Part shown: piece after piece, positions 24,637-64,000 of the stretch
Position numbering within the stretch: the first letter of the stretch is position 1
How the letters are laid out: each line of letters opens with the position of its first letter
Source: Apostichopus parvimensis
Taxonomy: Eukaryota; Echinodermata; Holothuroidea; Aspidochirotida; Stichopodidae
DNA length: 64,000 nt
Direction of reading: 5' to 3'
Assembly (NCBI GenBank): GCA_000934455.1
Contig: KN885377.1
Span: forward strand, 44,282-108,281
Made by a program: the position numbers and the translations under genes
Notes under the pieces: model-generated
What the model was told of the DNA's origin: nothing
Databases searched by the model: none
The model's input: the letters and a program-made list of their open reading frames with translations, nothing else

Positions 24637-24810
24637 GTACATCTTAAACTTTCGACGACTGCTCCAGAACGAGGTAGAATCGAAACAATACGGCCACTAG
24701 TGGACTTTGCGATACAGACGAACACGGGAAATTTGTCACTATCGTCGATCGTAATCCGAGGCTATGACGTATATCGATTCCCGATTGGTTGCGAGGACTA
24801 GCGGGAGTCA
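24637..24810 (-). promoter_or_regulatory. ABHD11: Probable noncoding first exon and promoter of ABHD11
   Basis: The stretch is locally rich in CG dinucleotides, unlike its surroundings. On the minus strand a strong donor (GTAC/GTAAGT, exon end 24637) could splice to the acceptor before 22095 (TTTCTTTCAG), giving a 5' UTR exon upstream of the coding start. The transcription start itself is not identified. An open frame on the + strand (24550-24801) overlaps it and has no recognisable product. Confidence 0.45.
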
Positions 24811-25680
24811 TATTGTTAGATCAAGGTGTCATATTTTGCTCAGCAAATCCAGGAAAGTATTCATGTTGACACCCCTCCCATTGATTAGTATTTATCTAAG
24901 GGAGTGCAGCTATGAACTATAGTACAAGAGAGTATCTATTCTGGTTTTCTTCAAAATATGTAAACGATTTGGAATGCTCCTTTAAAACTAAATTGATGAA
25001 GTCGGTTCCTCAGTTGTAATTATAAATTTCATATAAACAACAGGACCCCATTGGAAGACATTCAACACCATTTGTCAGTGATAAGTTTGTTATTTACTGT
25101 AAATGTGTTATTTGAGGCCATTAAGTCTTATCTTTCTGTTGAGTTTTGTGTCCCAACTTAGGAACTGACCATCTGGCCTCAGATGTTTAAAGGGTCATTT
25201 CTCAAGTGGTGTAGACATAAAACCTGGACTGATAGCAGCGTTGTTTATTAGTCTACAACATGAACAAATTAATTTGGTAAGTTACCTGAAATTACTTTTG
25301 AAAATCAGTAGACAACTTTCTGTCAGTTCTTTGATCAACAGACTGATGTATTCACTATTCAATCCATGAAATATTTGGTATAGAAAAGAGATGACAGGAT
25401 CACAGGATATAATTTTGGATTAAGGAACATTCAAATTTATTTCTGATCTGTTAAACAAGAACATAACAAATTCTTCACACGATCCAAACGTATCCTTCTT
25501 GTACTTGAACATCCTTCCTGCTACAATTTTCCAAGGATAATAAAAAATCAGGTGAGTGAAGCTGGTGATACAAATACTGCTCACTATTGCCTTTAAATGT
25601 ACCCAAAATGCATGGAAGTGAACACACAATCACTCGCAATTCAAAAGAAATGTCGCCGTCTTCCATCGACGGTAGAGCTC
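24811..25680. other. Intergenic region between ABHD11 and MRPL18
   Basis: No gene seen. A reverse-strand AATAAA (25441-25436) could be the MRPL18 polyA signal, giving a 3' UTR of about 240 bases. Confidence 0.4.
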
Positions 25681-28600
25681 CTAAATATTTTCTGGTAAAT
25701 AATCTTTCTTAGTGACAAAGTCATTGATTGGTTTGGGTTCTTCAAATGTAACTCCAGACCCGACCATGGCATCGTAGAATGCTTTATTCTGTCAAAAGAA
25801 AAAAACAGAGAAAGAAATCTGTGATCTTTAGAGAATAGAGATGTTAACTATGAGTGCCATTTAAACACGGTTGTTTCAAAAAAACAATCTCATCAGGTAA
25901 TGTTGTCAACCAACTTCTACATAAAAAAACAGTGTATAAACTTTGGGACTACATTGGAAAGAATTCATTAGACGTTAAGCAGTCATAAGATACAACAAAT
26001 ATCTCATTTCATCTTTGCAAACGTCAGATGAAATGTAAAGGAAGTTAGCAAATTTATGTATTTACCCCTTCTCCTTTTAACTCTTCTGTGTCTAGACCGC
26101 AAACCATATATTCAATACCAGCCTCAAGACATCGCTGAGCTAGGACTCTTCCCAAATTGCGCCGAGCTACAACGTCAGTGGTACTATACAGGTGTTTCTT
26201 GATGGCCCATTCTTCTGTCGATGCCTTCACAGGGATGTGTCCATTTACATGTTCCACCCAAGCAGAGACATGTCTTGAAGTTTTCTTAACAAATAACCTG
26301 GTAAAAGCAAAATCAATATTAAAAACAGATGTGGAGTTATGGATTGAACACAATGTCAGTTTTACAAGTAAACGGAAATACTTGATACACTGGGGAATTG
26401 AAAAATTCAAATATTCTTCTTTGTGTGACAGAAATGTTTATTTAAAATGAAGGTTAACCTACAGTTTAGTTCTAATTCACCACCATTCAATGAGGAATTT
26501 GTTATATTTAACAAAACAAATTTAAACAATTTTTACAAGTAGTATACTGTTCAAAGTTTGCCTGTAATATAAAAATGCTAAGGATCAAATGATTAATTTG
26601 GTGGGGGGAGAAATATAGGAAGATGTTTTAATTGATCAAGTGTGATCTCATTTGGAGTGATACCCAGACAGTGTGGTAAAATTAATGACAAAAAGCAAAG
26701 AAGTGCTTTAACTAAATCTATAATTACAATGTATTGTTACATTCAAAGTTAAAGCAGCATTTTGCGTTGGGTCGCTTTTTTCCACCTTTTTAACATGTGC
26801 TTGGTTTTTTTTACATGTATCAATCATAAAACAGCAAACTAAGATACCATCCAAGTTTCACCCTGCCAAGAGCGTTAATTAGCGAGTAATTAACGATTTA
26901 TGTCGATAACGAGTAAGAGTGTCCTCGACAAAGTTTTCATATCTCCAAATCCACTAGTTTGAATTCCACCAATCAGTGAATAGTATGTTTATTCATGAGC
27001 ATTTTGCGTTTGGTCGCCGTTTTCTACTTTTTTGACATGTCCATCGAGTTTTTTACATACATCAAATCACAAAACAGCAAACTAAGATATTAGCGAAGTT
27101 TTTCCCTGCCAAAAACGTTAATTGGCGAGTATTCCACATACAAAATTAATCGCATTCAGTTCCCCAAATCCACTAGTTTGAATTCAACCAATCAGAGATG
27201 CAGGTTTAGTTATGAGCCGTTGCTAAAAATAGATTCAAGACTTTGCGTTGGTACAACCAGGGAGTTGTTATGGAACTCCCTGGTACAACTGCCATATAGA
27301 CTGTACACAAATCAAGCTTGGTGTTATATTACGTATTGGTCAATGACGTTCGTAGTGTTTAAATATTCATATTATGGGCGAGGTTAATTGGGATCCCAAC
27401 GGAAAATATCTTGGAGAAAAACAAAGTTGAAAGTTGCAAATTTTTCGACTTTTATGCCACCATTTGAAGTAAAATTTAAATAGATAAGCTAGTTATGTAT
27501 GTCGTCATGGCATAGTGGAGTCAGTGAGGTTGAGAAATATCATAGAAAACGACGCAAAATGCTGCTTTAAGTATAGAAACAAAATAATTTAATGAAATAT
27601 AAATCAAAACTGCTAGATATACTCAAATTGTCACAATTCATTACCCAGAACAGCTTAGAGATTTTATTTGATAGCTTTTGAATACCTGTGTGTATTCATA
27701 AGTTTTTTGTTCACAAAGCCAACTGTCATGTGACAACTAACCAGGCAGTCATCATTGAATATTGGTATCACAAAGCAGTCCTTTTTTTTTGGGTAGGTTT
27801 TTTTTGGTGTTGTTTTTTGCATCATGTCATAAATCTGCTTCAAAATACTGTTCTTCATTAATACTATAAAACAATGTATGACTTGCTTACTTGTGCCAGT
27901 ATTCTTTCCTTGGGTGTGACTTATACCAGCCCTTGTCTTTGTATGCTAGGGCCATCTTCTCAAGGTTTCGTGGGTTGCGGTTAACAAATTCTGGGGAAAC
28001 TGTATCATTTTCTGATACCCTCTCACATTGCTCATTTTCAGTAGTGGAAGTTGTAGAGTATGAATTTGTGGATAAAGAATTCTGATTTCTTTGAACAAAA
28101 TTCACTACTGACCATGTCAATAGAGGGCGGGCTATGTATGCAAATAAAAAGGAAAGAAATACAAGGAAGTAAAATTACATACATACTAAAATCATTGAGG
28201 AATGAACAACATAACTTCTAAATACAAAGAATTTATACATGAACAAAATTGAAAACATTATATCAGAAAACAAATTTGTGGCATTTTTCTGAGCATAATA
28301 ATAAATGCAACTTAGTAAACTGATAGGTTTGCAAAAAGATTGCCAGAACCAATAAATTGCTTACTTAATTTACAGAACTTGGAAGATCTGCAAATACTGT
28401 ACAAATGCCACTGTGGAATATCCATAATGAAATCAAACACATAACTATGCATTGGCTCGACAAAATGTACTACATTTTCTGGTCATATTTGTCATAACTT
28501 GCCTTGTTATTGTGAATGTGTTCACTCCTTAAAATTTATTCACATAGGCCATTACTAGTACTTATACTACCAGTTGTGCATTTTCCAAGTTGTACAGCCA

Positions 28601-28929
28601 AAAGATATACAGCCAAGTCCTAATAATATTGTAATACTACATCAACAGGGCATTAGTTAAACTGTAGTAACACTTGAAGTCAAAAAGGAATTGTGGTGTT
28701 CCTTGGTTCCTCTAATTTGTCAAAGTTAACCAAGCTAATGTTTCGCAGAATAGGCCTGATTGCAATGTGAACGTACATTTTGATATGTTGGTATAATATA
28801 AGTTAAATTAGGTTATATTTTAATTAATTATTTTAAGCAACATGTGTAAACAGTATTATTACCTTTTAATGATCTCGCACAAGTAAGGGCCGCTGATGGA
28901 GTAGCTAATCTCTTCATTAAAGCCATCAT
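25681..28929 (-). CDS. MRPL18: Large ribosomal subunit protein uL18m, mitochondrial
   Basis: Coding exons in transcript order: 28929-28863, 28131-27891, 26297-26066, 25788-25681; 215 aa. The core ([20 protein letters not shown], then [11 protein letters not shown] and [13 protein letters not shown]) closely matches vertebrate MRPL18, a 5S-rRNA-fold-related protein of the mitoribosomal large-subunit central protuberance. The first 22 residues are basic and Ala/Ser/Thr-rich, as in a presequence. A Ser/Thr/Asn-rich linker (about residues 34-60) precedes the conserved [17 protein letters not shown] segment. The product is longer than the human protein (180 aa), mainly in the N-terminal linker. 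Start choice: two consecutive ATGs at 28929-28924, the upstream one taken; an alternative in-frame ATG comes three codons later. Intron 2 carries an 814-base TTAA element. Confidence 0.93.
26749..27570. mobile_element. TTAA-flanked inverted-repeat DNA element, second family
   Basis: TTAA lies at 26749-26752 and 27567-27570. The inverted ends are AGCAGCATTTTGCGT and ACGCAAAATGCTGCT, perfect over 15 bases. The left 240 bases are partly repeated from about 26997 (GAGCATTTTGCGTTTGGTCG; both copies contain AAAACAGCAAACTAAGATA), so it looks like a tandem or composite copy. No transposase was found. It lies in MRPL18 intron 2. Its end sequence differs from the 684/14149 family although both use TTAA. 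Confidence 0.8.
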
Positions 28930-30410
28930 TTTATTATTAACATCCAGTAATAGATTCGAGTTACTTTGCTCGGTGACGGCTGCAGCAACATACATCAAAC
29001 ACTGTACACGCCAGTAGTACTACTAAGCATGGTAGTATTAATCATGGTTTACATGGCGGTTAGGACATGCGTCGTTCATTTTCCCTATGCCAAAGTATGT
29101 ATTGTTGACGATCTACAAATGGGCTGAAAAGGGTTTTTGGATATATGGGAAGAAGTGAATAGTGGATGCTGGGGGGTTGGGACACGGGTAGTAGTGAACT
29201 AGCTTGTGGTAGATCATAGACCATGATGGCATGGGTTGGTCACACATGGATCTATCCAAGTGGCAGTATCCTAGTTTCTCCAGATCTCATATAAATATAC
29301 TCTAGTTATACTATACTTACAAGTGTTTTAGTCATCAGATTCATATAACATTGGCATGTAGTTATGGGCTCAAGAAGTGCAATCTTACAATGCCAAAAGT
29401 AACATTCGAACAGTGGTTAGAGTTACAGTCTGCAAATAGCTGAACTGAGAAGAGCATATCTAACTTGTAATGTTTTTGGGGAGGGGGCAGGGGGAGAAAA
29501 AGTCCTGAGGGGTCACATTGTTGGGTGGAGGAAGGCCACCTCAAGGCACCACTGGTAGAGGAGTCAGAGTGCACTTTGTTTACTTTATAAGTTTGAAATG
29601 ACAAAAAGTAAGAACAGAAGACAATGTACAACACTTGAATAGAAAACATGCAAATTTAATGACAAAAAACATCTATTGTGATTCTAATCTTCTCTGAACA
29701 ACTGAAATATCATATCAAGATAATTAATAAGCATAGTTGGGGGAGGAAAATTTGATTGCACAAGTTCTTTCCAGCATCTTTTTCGACAGATGGGGAGGGA
29801 AGCAGGGTGTCTTCTGTAACATACTGTGCCCCAGCTGTCTCAATAGAAAACCAACAAAGCAACTGTAGGTTGGAGGCCACGCCCCAAAACAGAGTCAATG
29901 CAGCATTGCTGCTGGAAATCTCATGCATAAAGGCTAATCATTCTTCATTCATTTGCTCAGTATTGGTCTTAATAATTCCTCTTTACATTAGTACAGTTTT
30001 CTTTCAAGTATCGTTCGTGTGTTACTCACACAAGATTGTTTTGACTGCATTATTTTCTGATTTCTAATATGCCCACTTTCACTACCAGAACCATTTCATG
30101 TTCACTGTTTCATCTCTTAAATAGGAAGTTCCTCCTATTCATCCCCCAAAAGTAAAGAAATTTCAAACATGTTTTTTACAAGAATGATCACAGTGAACAA
30201 AGATCTATTTTCGCTTGGATGTTAATGTTGAAATCACTGTTTTGATTTACACCAGTTTATTCCGACACCAAACAATACTTGTCCAAATCAGCCATTGGAT
30301 TGAGCTTTTCACATAGAAGCACACATTCTTTGAGTACTGAATTAATAGGCTTTCAATTTTTGCATCAAAACTTGTAACTTGTATAAAGTCAGGCCCTCCA
30401 TTTTTTTTCT
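28930..30410. other. Region between MRPL18 and COQ5
   Basis: Holds the MRPL18 promoter side and the COQ5 3' UTR. A reverse-strand AATAAA (30261-30256) would give COQ5 a 3' UTR of about 150 bases. No further exon was recognised; the frames at 29362-30067 look random. Confidence 0.4.
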
Positions 30411-34486
<4,076 letters not shown>

Positions 34487-34778
34487 ATTGCTGACTCGGT
34501 CGATACCTAGCCAAATTTTACAGTTAATAAAATAATGAAATAAAGGAATTTCCAACAAAACTAAGATAAAATACACTTTAATTATGTGAAATATTATTAT
34601 TCTTACTAATGCTTGATATTCTAGAATATTTAATTCTTAAAATCTGCTTTTGAAATAATTTTGTGAACCTTTTTTAAATCCGCCGCTGCATGGTGCCTTA
34701 GTTTCCAACTTGTGTATTGGAGAAGTTGGGACCCTGTTATGAAGTTATGACCACAATTATATCTTTTAAAATTAAGTT
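34487..34778. promoter_or_regulatory. Divergent promoter interval between COQ5 and HEATR6
   Basis: Only 292 bases separate the two start codons on opposite strands, so the promoters must lie here or overlap the first exons. On the COQ5 strand CAATATGGCAGCC overlaps the start codon and resembles a YY1 site (AAGATGGCGGC), a common position for YY1 in nuclear genes for mitochondrial proteins. There is no clear TATA box at a convincing position. Confidence 0.55.
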
Positions 34779-60487
<25,709 letters not shown>

Positions 60488-60995
60488 TACTACGCCTCTG
60501 CGAGAGGTATGATGAATGTACTCTTAGAGTCTCCTGTCAGTCACAGAATGTTTGATTTATCAAATCTGAATAGAAATATCTTATGCAAATTACCATTTTT
60601 CAAAAATGTTTTCCAAATGTTACAAAAAGGGGTTTTATTGCCATGGTTCCCATACCTGTGGCATTATCAGCTTTGTACAGGATATCTTAGGTTGATATGG
60701 CATTATTTACAGTACAGATGTTGATAATAAGTAAATGGAAAATGGACTGGGGAAATTAAAATCAATTTTGAAGTGACCTTATAATGCTTAGCCTGAACAG
60801 GATACAAACTAGTGACCTCAACATTTCACTTGAAATGGCTGCCCTGCTGCTTTCTGGGTTGTATCTTGAAACTGACATGCTGTCCCTGGTATAGTATGTA
60901 ACATACTGTGCCTCTCCCCCCTCCCTCACCCCTCTCTCTCTCTCTTCCACCCCCCCCCCCAAATAGCAAAGAAATGTTTTTATCCACCAAACTAG

Positions 60996-61067
60996 AGCTG
61001 GATAGCTCACTTGGTAGAGCAAAGGATTAGTAATCCTGTGGTTACTGATTTGAATCGTGCTCTAGCC
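60996..61067 (+). pseudogene. tRNA-Thr-like pseudogene
   Basis: A 72-base sequence with a tRNA-like order: acceptor half AGCTGGA pairing with TCTAGCC (one mismatch, one wobble), A box TAGCTCACTTGG, anticodon loop TTAGTAA (anticodon AGT, Thr), then CCA in genomic sequence. The T arm hardly pairs and the B box (GATTTGAATC) is off consensus, so it is probably not functional. Confidence 0.5.
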
Positions 61068-62384
61068 AACAACTTTTTTTGTTTCTTCTAATTTTACAAA
61101 AATCGACTTTGGGGGTGCCGGGTTGAGGGGGTCCTCTTCAAATGTAAAACAAGGAGATTCTGATGATTGTGATTTGTCTTGTCTTTAATAGTTACGACAT
61201 TGATCAGATCTAGATCTGTTTGATGTGGATTGGTGTTACCACCACAGAGGATGTTGTGCCCTGATCAGACTTTTAATGTTTTAGGGTTAGCAGACCTCTA
61301 AATGTGTGGGCTGATGTTGCGGCTTCCATCTAGGGATGATGTGGTATTGCAATTTCTGTCATCTGAGTAAACATTGTTTAATGACCCAGTAATCACTCCC
61401 ATAAACTTGTTGGTATTCATTGTAGCCTATAACAGTGGATAATTCAAATGTAACAAATTAAGTTCCCCCACAAGAAATAGATCAATGTTTTGCATCACTG
61501 GACTATAGTAATTATTTGCTTATCTCATTTCAAGCGAACCAAAAGTGGGGAGGGTACACCCTGTGGTGTTAATAGCAGGCTCTACCTATCAGTCATGAAA
61601 ATGATCATTTTAGGCTGGCAGGGGGTTAATCCCAGAGCTCAGATTAAAGAATGATAGGGACAAAGCAGCTATTTTATTATGGCAAATTGGAAATTGACCT
61701 AGATTTTCATTGAAATGGAATGAATCGCAGTTTTTCAGCTTTTCAAATGGCCAAGAGCAAAATCTTCAATCACATCCAAGCAGTTATTTTCCAGAGTGAG
61801 AGAAAACCCATCCAGAAATGACAGATAGTGGTAGGAAGGATTCTCGAGACCATTTGTAAAACCTTAGATCTAGATCATTCAGTTTCCCAAAGCTGCTTAA
61901 TAGCTGTGTTCTGGGATATATGTTATTGGCATTTGGGACAATTGTATTGCCCTGTTTAAGATGATTATGAGAGCACCTGTAGCGACATGTTTCAAAAGGC
62001 TCGGCAGTTGTTGCCATCGGTAACAGTCTAACAGATGATATTTAAAGGGCATTATGGAAATTTTTAGGGGCACCAAGATCAATTTGTCTTCATTGCTGTC
62101 ACCTAGGTTTTAGGGGCACCAACCTTATTTTATCCTTGTTGCCATCAGGTCATTCCAGCCCTGGTTGTGTAATGTCTGTAACAGAATCCAAACTTTGTAC
62201 CTTTTTCACCAGATTTGAAGTTGAGAAGACGAATTGTATCAGTAGTTTTAGTGAGCTGGTTCATATGGAGGTCTTTATCCCCCGTAGGTCATTAATGCTT
62301 TATGAACCCAATTTTTCAACATCAGAATGTATCTTCATCTCACTTTATCACGATTCACTTGAGGTTACTTAATATATCATAAGA

Positions 62385-62440
62385 AGAAGATCCGGCCAGG
62401 ATTGAAATGTCGTGCCCTCTAACTCATTTCAAGTGTGTAT
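62385..62440 (+). repeat. Diverged family D hairpin segment
   Basis: GAAGAAGATCC-GGCCA-GGATT followed by GAAATGTCGTGCCC resembles the hairpin and GAAACGTCAGGCC core of the copies in HEATR6 introns. Confidence 0.5.
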
Positions 62441-63474
62441 CATTTAAGACGTTACCTTTTTTGACTCCTGTTGGATAGGATTCAAAAAGTATGATGCTAC
62501 CACATGCTGAGAGTACAGTTAGCTCTCAGTGTGATGGTGAATCAATGTTGTTTTGTGGAGTTGATTTATTGGTTGCCATGGTGATGACCTATCTTCAAGG
62601 AGTCATATTTTGCTACTTGCAAGGTCAAGTAAGTTTGTATTGCATGATTTTTTGTGCATCTACTCCATCCACCTTGGTAGTCTCCCCAGTTGCGACAGCG
62701 ATTGTCCTTCAGGCTTTGACAGGACTCAATGTTTCATGTTACTGTTCAGGTAGTGTACTGTTCATTTCCTGCACCCGTCTGTTCTACCTTGGTTCTGATC
62801 AGCTTCATTGGTTTTTATGTTAAATTTGAGGTAATATTCTTTAAGTGTTCCACTCTGCTGCCCCAAAGTTTCATTTTCCCTGCTGGGATACCTTTCACCT
62901 TGATGTTGGGAGTCTCTGAAAGCTTAGATATGTATGCAATTTCTCAAAGAAATTTTATTTGTTTTTCCTTAAACATTTAAAACATCATTTTTTTTGTAAA
63001 TGGTTTATCTTGAAATAGATATATTATATTGAACGAACGACATGTATGTTCTTCATTTTGTAAGGATATTCCGTCACAATAAATATCACAAAGTATTCTA
63101 AAGTATTATTTTTGGACAGATCAAAGGGTTGCATTTATTAAAATGGATACACAAAGGCCCCTTTCCTCAATTTCACAACACAATTGCACTGTTTGCATTT
63201 ATACTGGTTGGTGATACCAATAGAATATAGTGGTCACTGAAATCTAAAATTGTAGAAGTAATTTGGAATGAATAGGTTGAAATCAAAGTAATAATAGGAT
63301 TGATGGAAAACAACACAAAACCTTACCAGATTCAATATCAAAATTTCAAATCTCACCCCACCCCCTCCCCCACCCCTATTAGGGTAATGTCCATCTGGAG
63401 AATACGATGGAACCAAGCTTGATCTGAAATTATTTTCCATTTACATGACGATTTGGGAACCATACTTATAACTA

Positions 63475-63960
63475 TTGGCGTAGGAGCCCAATTTGATTTT
63501 GGGGGGGGGGGGGGCTGTAAGGACTTGCCCGAAAAATTAATCAAAATTTTTCACGCGCTCTGCACACGTTCAAATTGTCAATGTACAAATATCATATAGG
63601 CATGCATCGGTTACTACATCTCATCATCCGCGGGATGCTAATGTAAACAACGAAATGTCTTATGTAGATGAGAGAGGCATGGAGGGCCAATTATGTCAAA
63701 ACTCTCTTTTACATTAGTAATGGCGAATTAGTCGGGCAAATTTAGAACTTTATTTTAATTACCAAGGAGAATTTTTTTTAAACTATTGATTTCCTTTAGC
63801 TACGTCATTGCAATTTATTTTTCTTTCAGTAGGTGCCCGAAAAATTCTCAGCATTTTGCCCGAATTTTTCACAAAAATATTTGGTTGGGGGCTGCAAATA
63901 TTATAGGCTTATTTTTGGTATTTGCACAAAATGTGACACTGGCCAAATAACTCATGGTAT
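63475..63960. repeat. GC-ended repeat fragment
   Basis: Starts TTGGCGTAGGAGCCCAATTT with a long G run, has TTTTTCACGCGCTCTGCACAC inside, and carries two related blocks (GACTTGCCCGAAAAATT near 63525 and GGTGCCCGAAAAATTCTCAG near 63832). It looks like a dispersed DNA repeat; the class and far end are undetermined. Confidence 0.4.
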
Positions 63961-64000
63961 GGAGATGGCCGCCGTCCTATACAAGATATCGATTTATCGT

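Larger units (their letters stand above)
60488..64000 (+). other. HEATR6 3' region, probable long 3' UTR, then repeats
   Basis: No further coding exon was recognised on either strand. AATAAA at 63078-63083 is a possible polyA signal, which would imply a 3' UTR of about 2.6 kb. The region includes a tRNA-like sequence (60996), a family D-like hairpin remnant (62385-62440) and the start of a GC-ended repeat at about 63475. Confidence 0.4.

Noticed and set aside
24550-24801. 83-codon plus-strand frame in the CG-rich stretch
   Set aside because: No recognisable protein, and the opposite strand has a convincing first-exon donor for ABHD11.
60996-61067. Functional tRNA-Thr gene
   Set aside because: The T arm does not pair and the B box is off consensus.
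62136-62980. Overlapping hydrophobic frames near the end of the window
   Set aside because: AT-rich chance frames without splice structure or family match; probably HEATR6 3' UTR.

Overview
This is a eukaryotic nuclear window from an animal. It holds five multi-exon protein genes with GT-AG introns, all with close vertebrate counterparts, in an AT-rich background full of SINEs, LINE fragments, short inverted-repeat DNA elements and minisatellites. The density of tRNA-derived SINEs, the high allelic divergence suggested near one assembly gap, and the strength of the vertebrate matches suggest a marine invertebrate deuterostome, perhaps an echinoderm. The species cannot be fixed from the sequence alone. 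There are three runs of N (18323-18742, 37977-38458, 54322-54371).

Layout. A BICDL1-like dynein adaptor gene runs on the + strand (coding 1468-11577, 11 coding exons, 604 aa). It is tail-to-tail with a block of three genes on the - strand: ABHD11 (coding 22046 down to 16267, 6 exons, 300 aa, plus a probable noncoding first exon near 24.7 kb), MRPL18 (28929 down to 25681, 4 exons, 215 aa) and COQ5 (34486 down to 30411, 7 exons, 331 aa). COQ5 shares a 292-base divergent promoter interval with HEATR6, which runs on the + strand (34779-60487, 25 exons, 1131 aa). The last 3.5 kb holds the probable HEATR6 3' UTR and repeats. Every exon junction was read by hand; in all five genes the phases agree and the frame stays open from start to stop.

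How the genes relate. The three minus-strand genes all encode proteins expected in mitochondria: a matrix serine hydrolase, a large-subunit mitoribosomal protein and a coenzyme Q methyltransferase. They are co-oriented neighbours with separate promoters, not an operon. BICDL1 (cargo-to-dynein coupling) and HEATR6 (HEAT-repeat protein of poorly known role) are not obviously linked to them.

Most unusual. In HEATR6, tandem repeats and retroposed inserts cluster just downstream of 5' splice sites. In two introns (after exons 9 and 23) the repeated unit contains the end of the exon plus the splice donor, giving six and four extra consensus donors. Other points are two families of TTAA-flanked inverted-repeat elements, a retroposed family carrying a hammerhead-like hairpin with clear target-site duplications, an inverted-repeat element filled with a minisatellite, and two gaps whose flanks are duplicated in the assembly.
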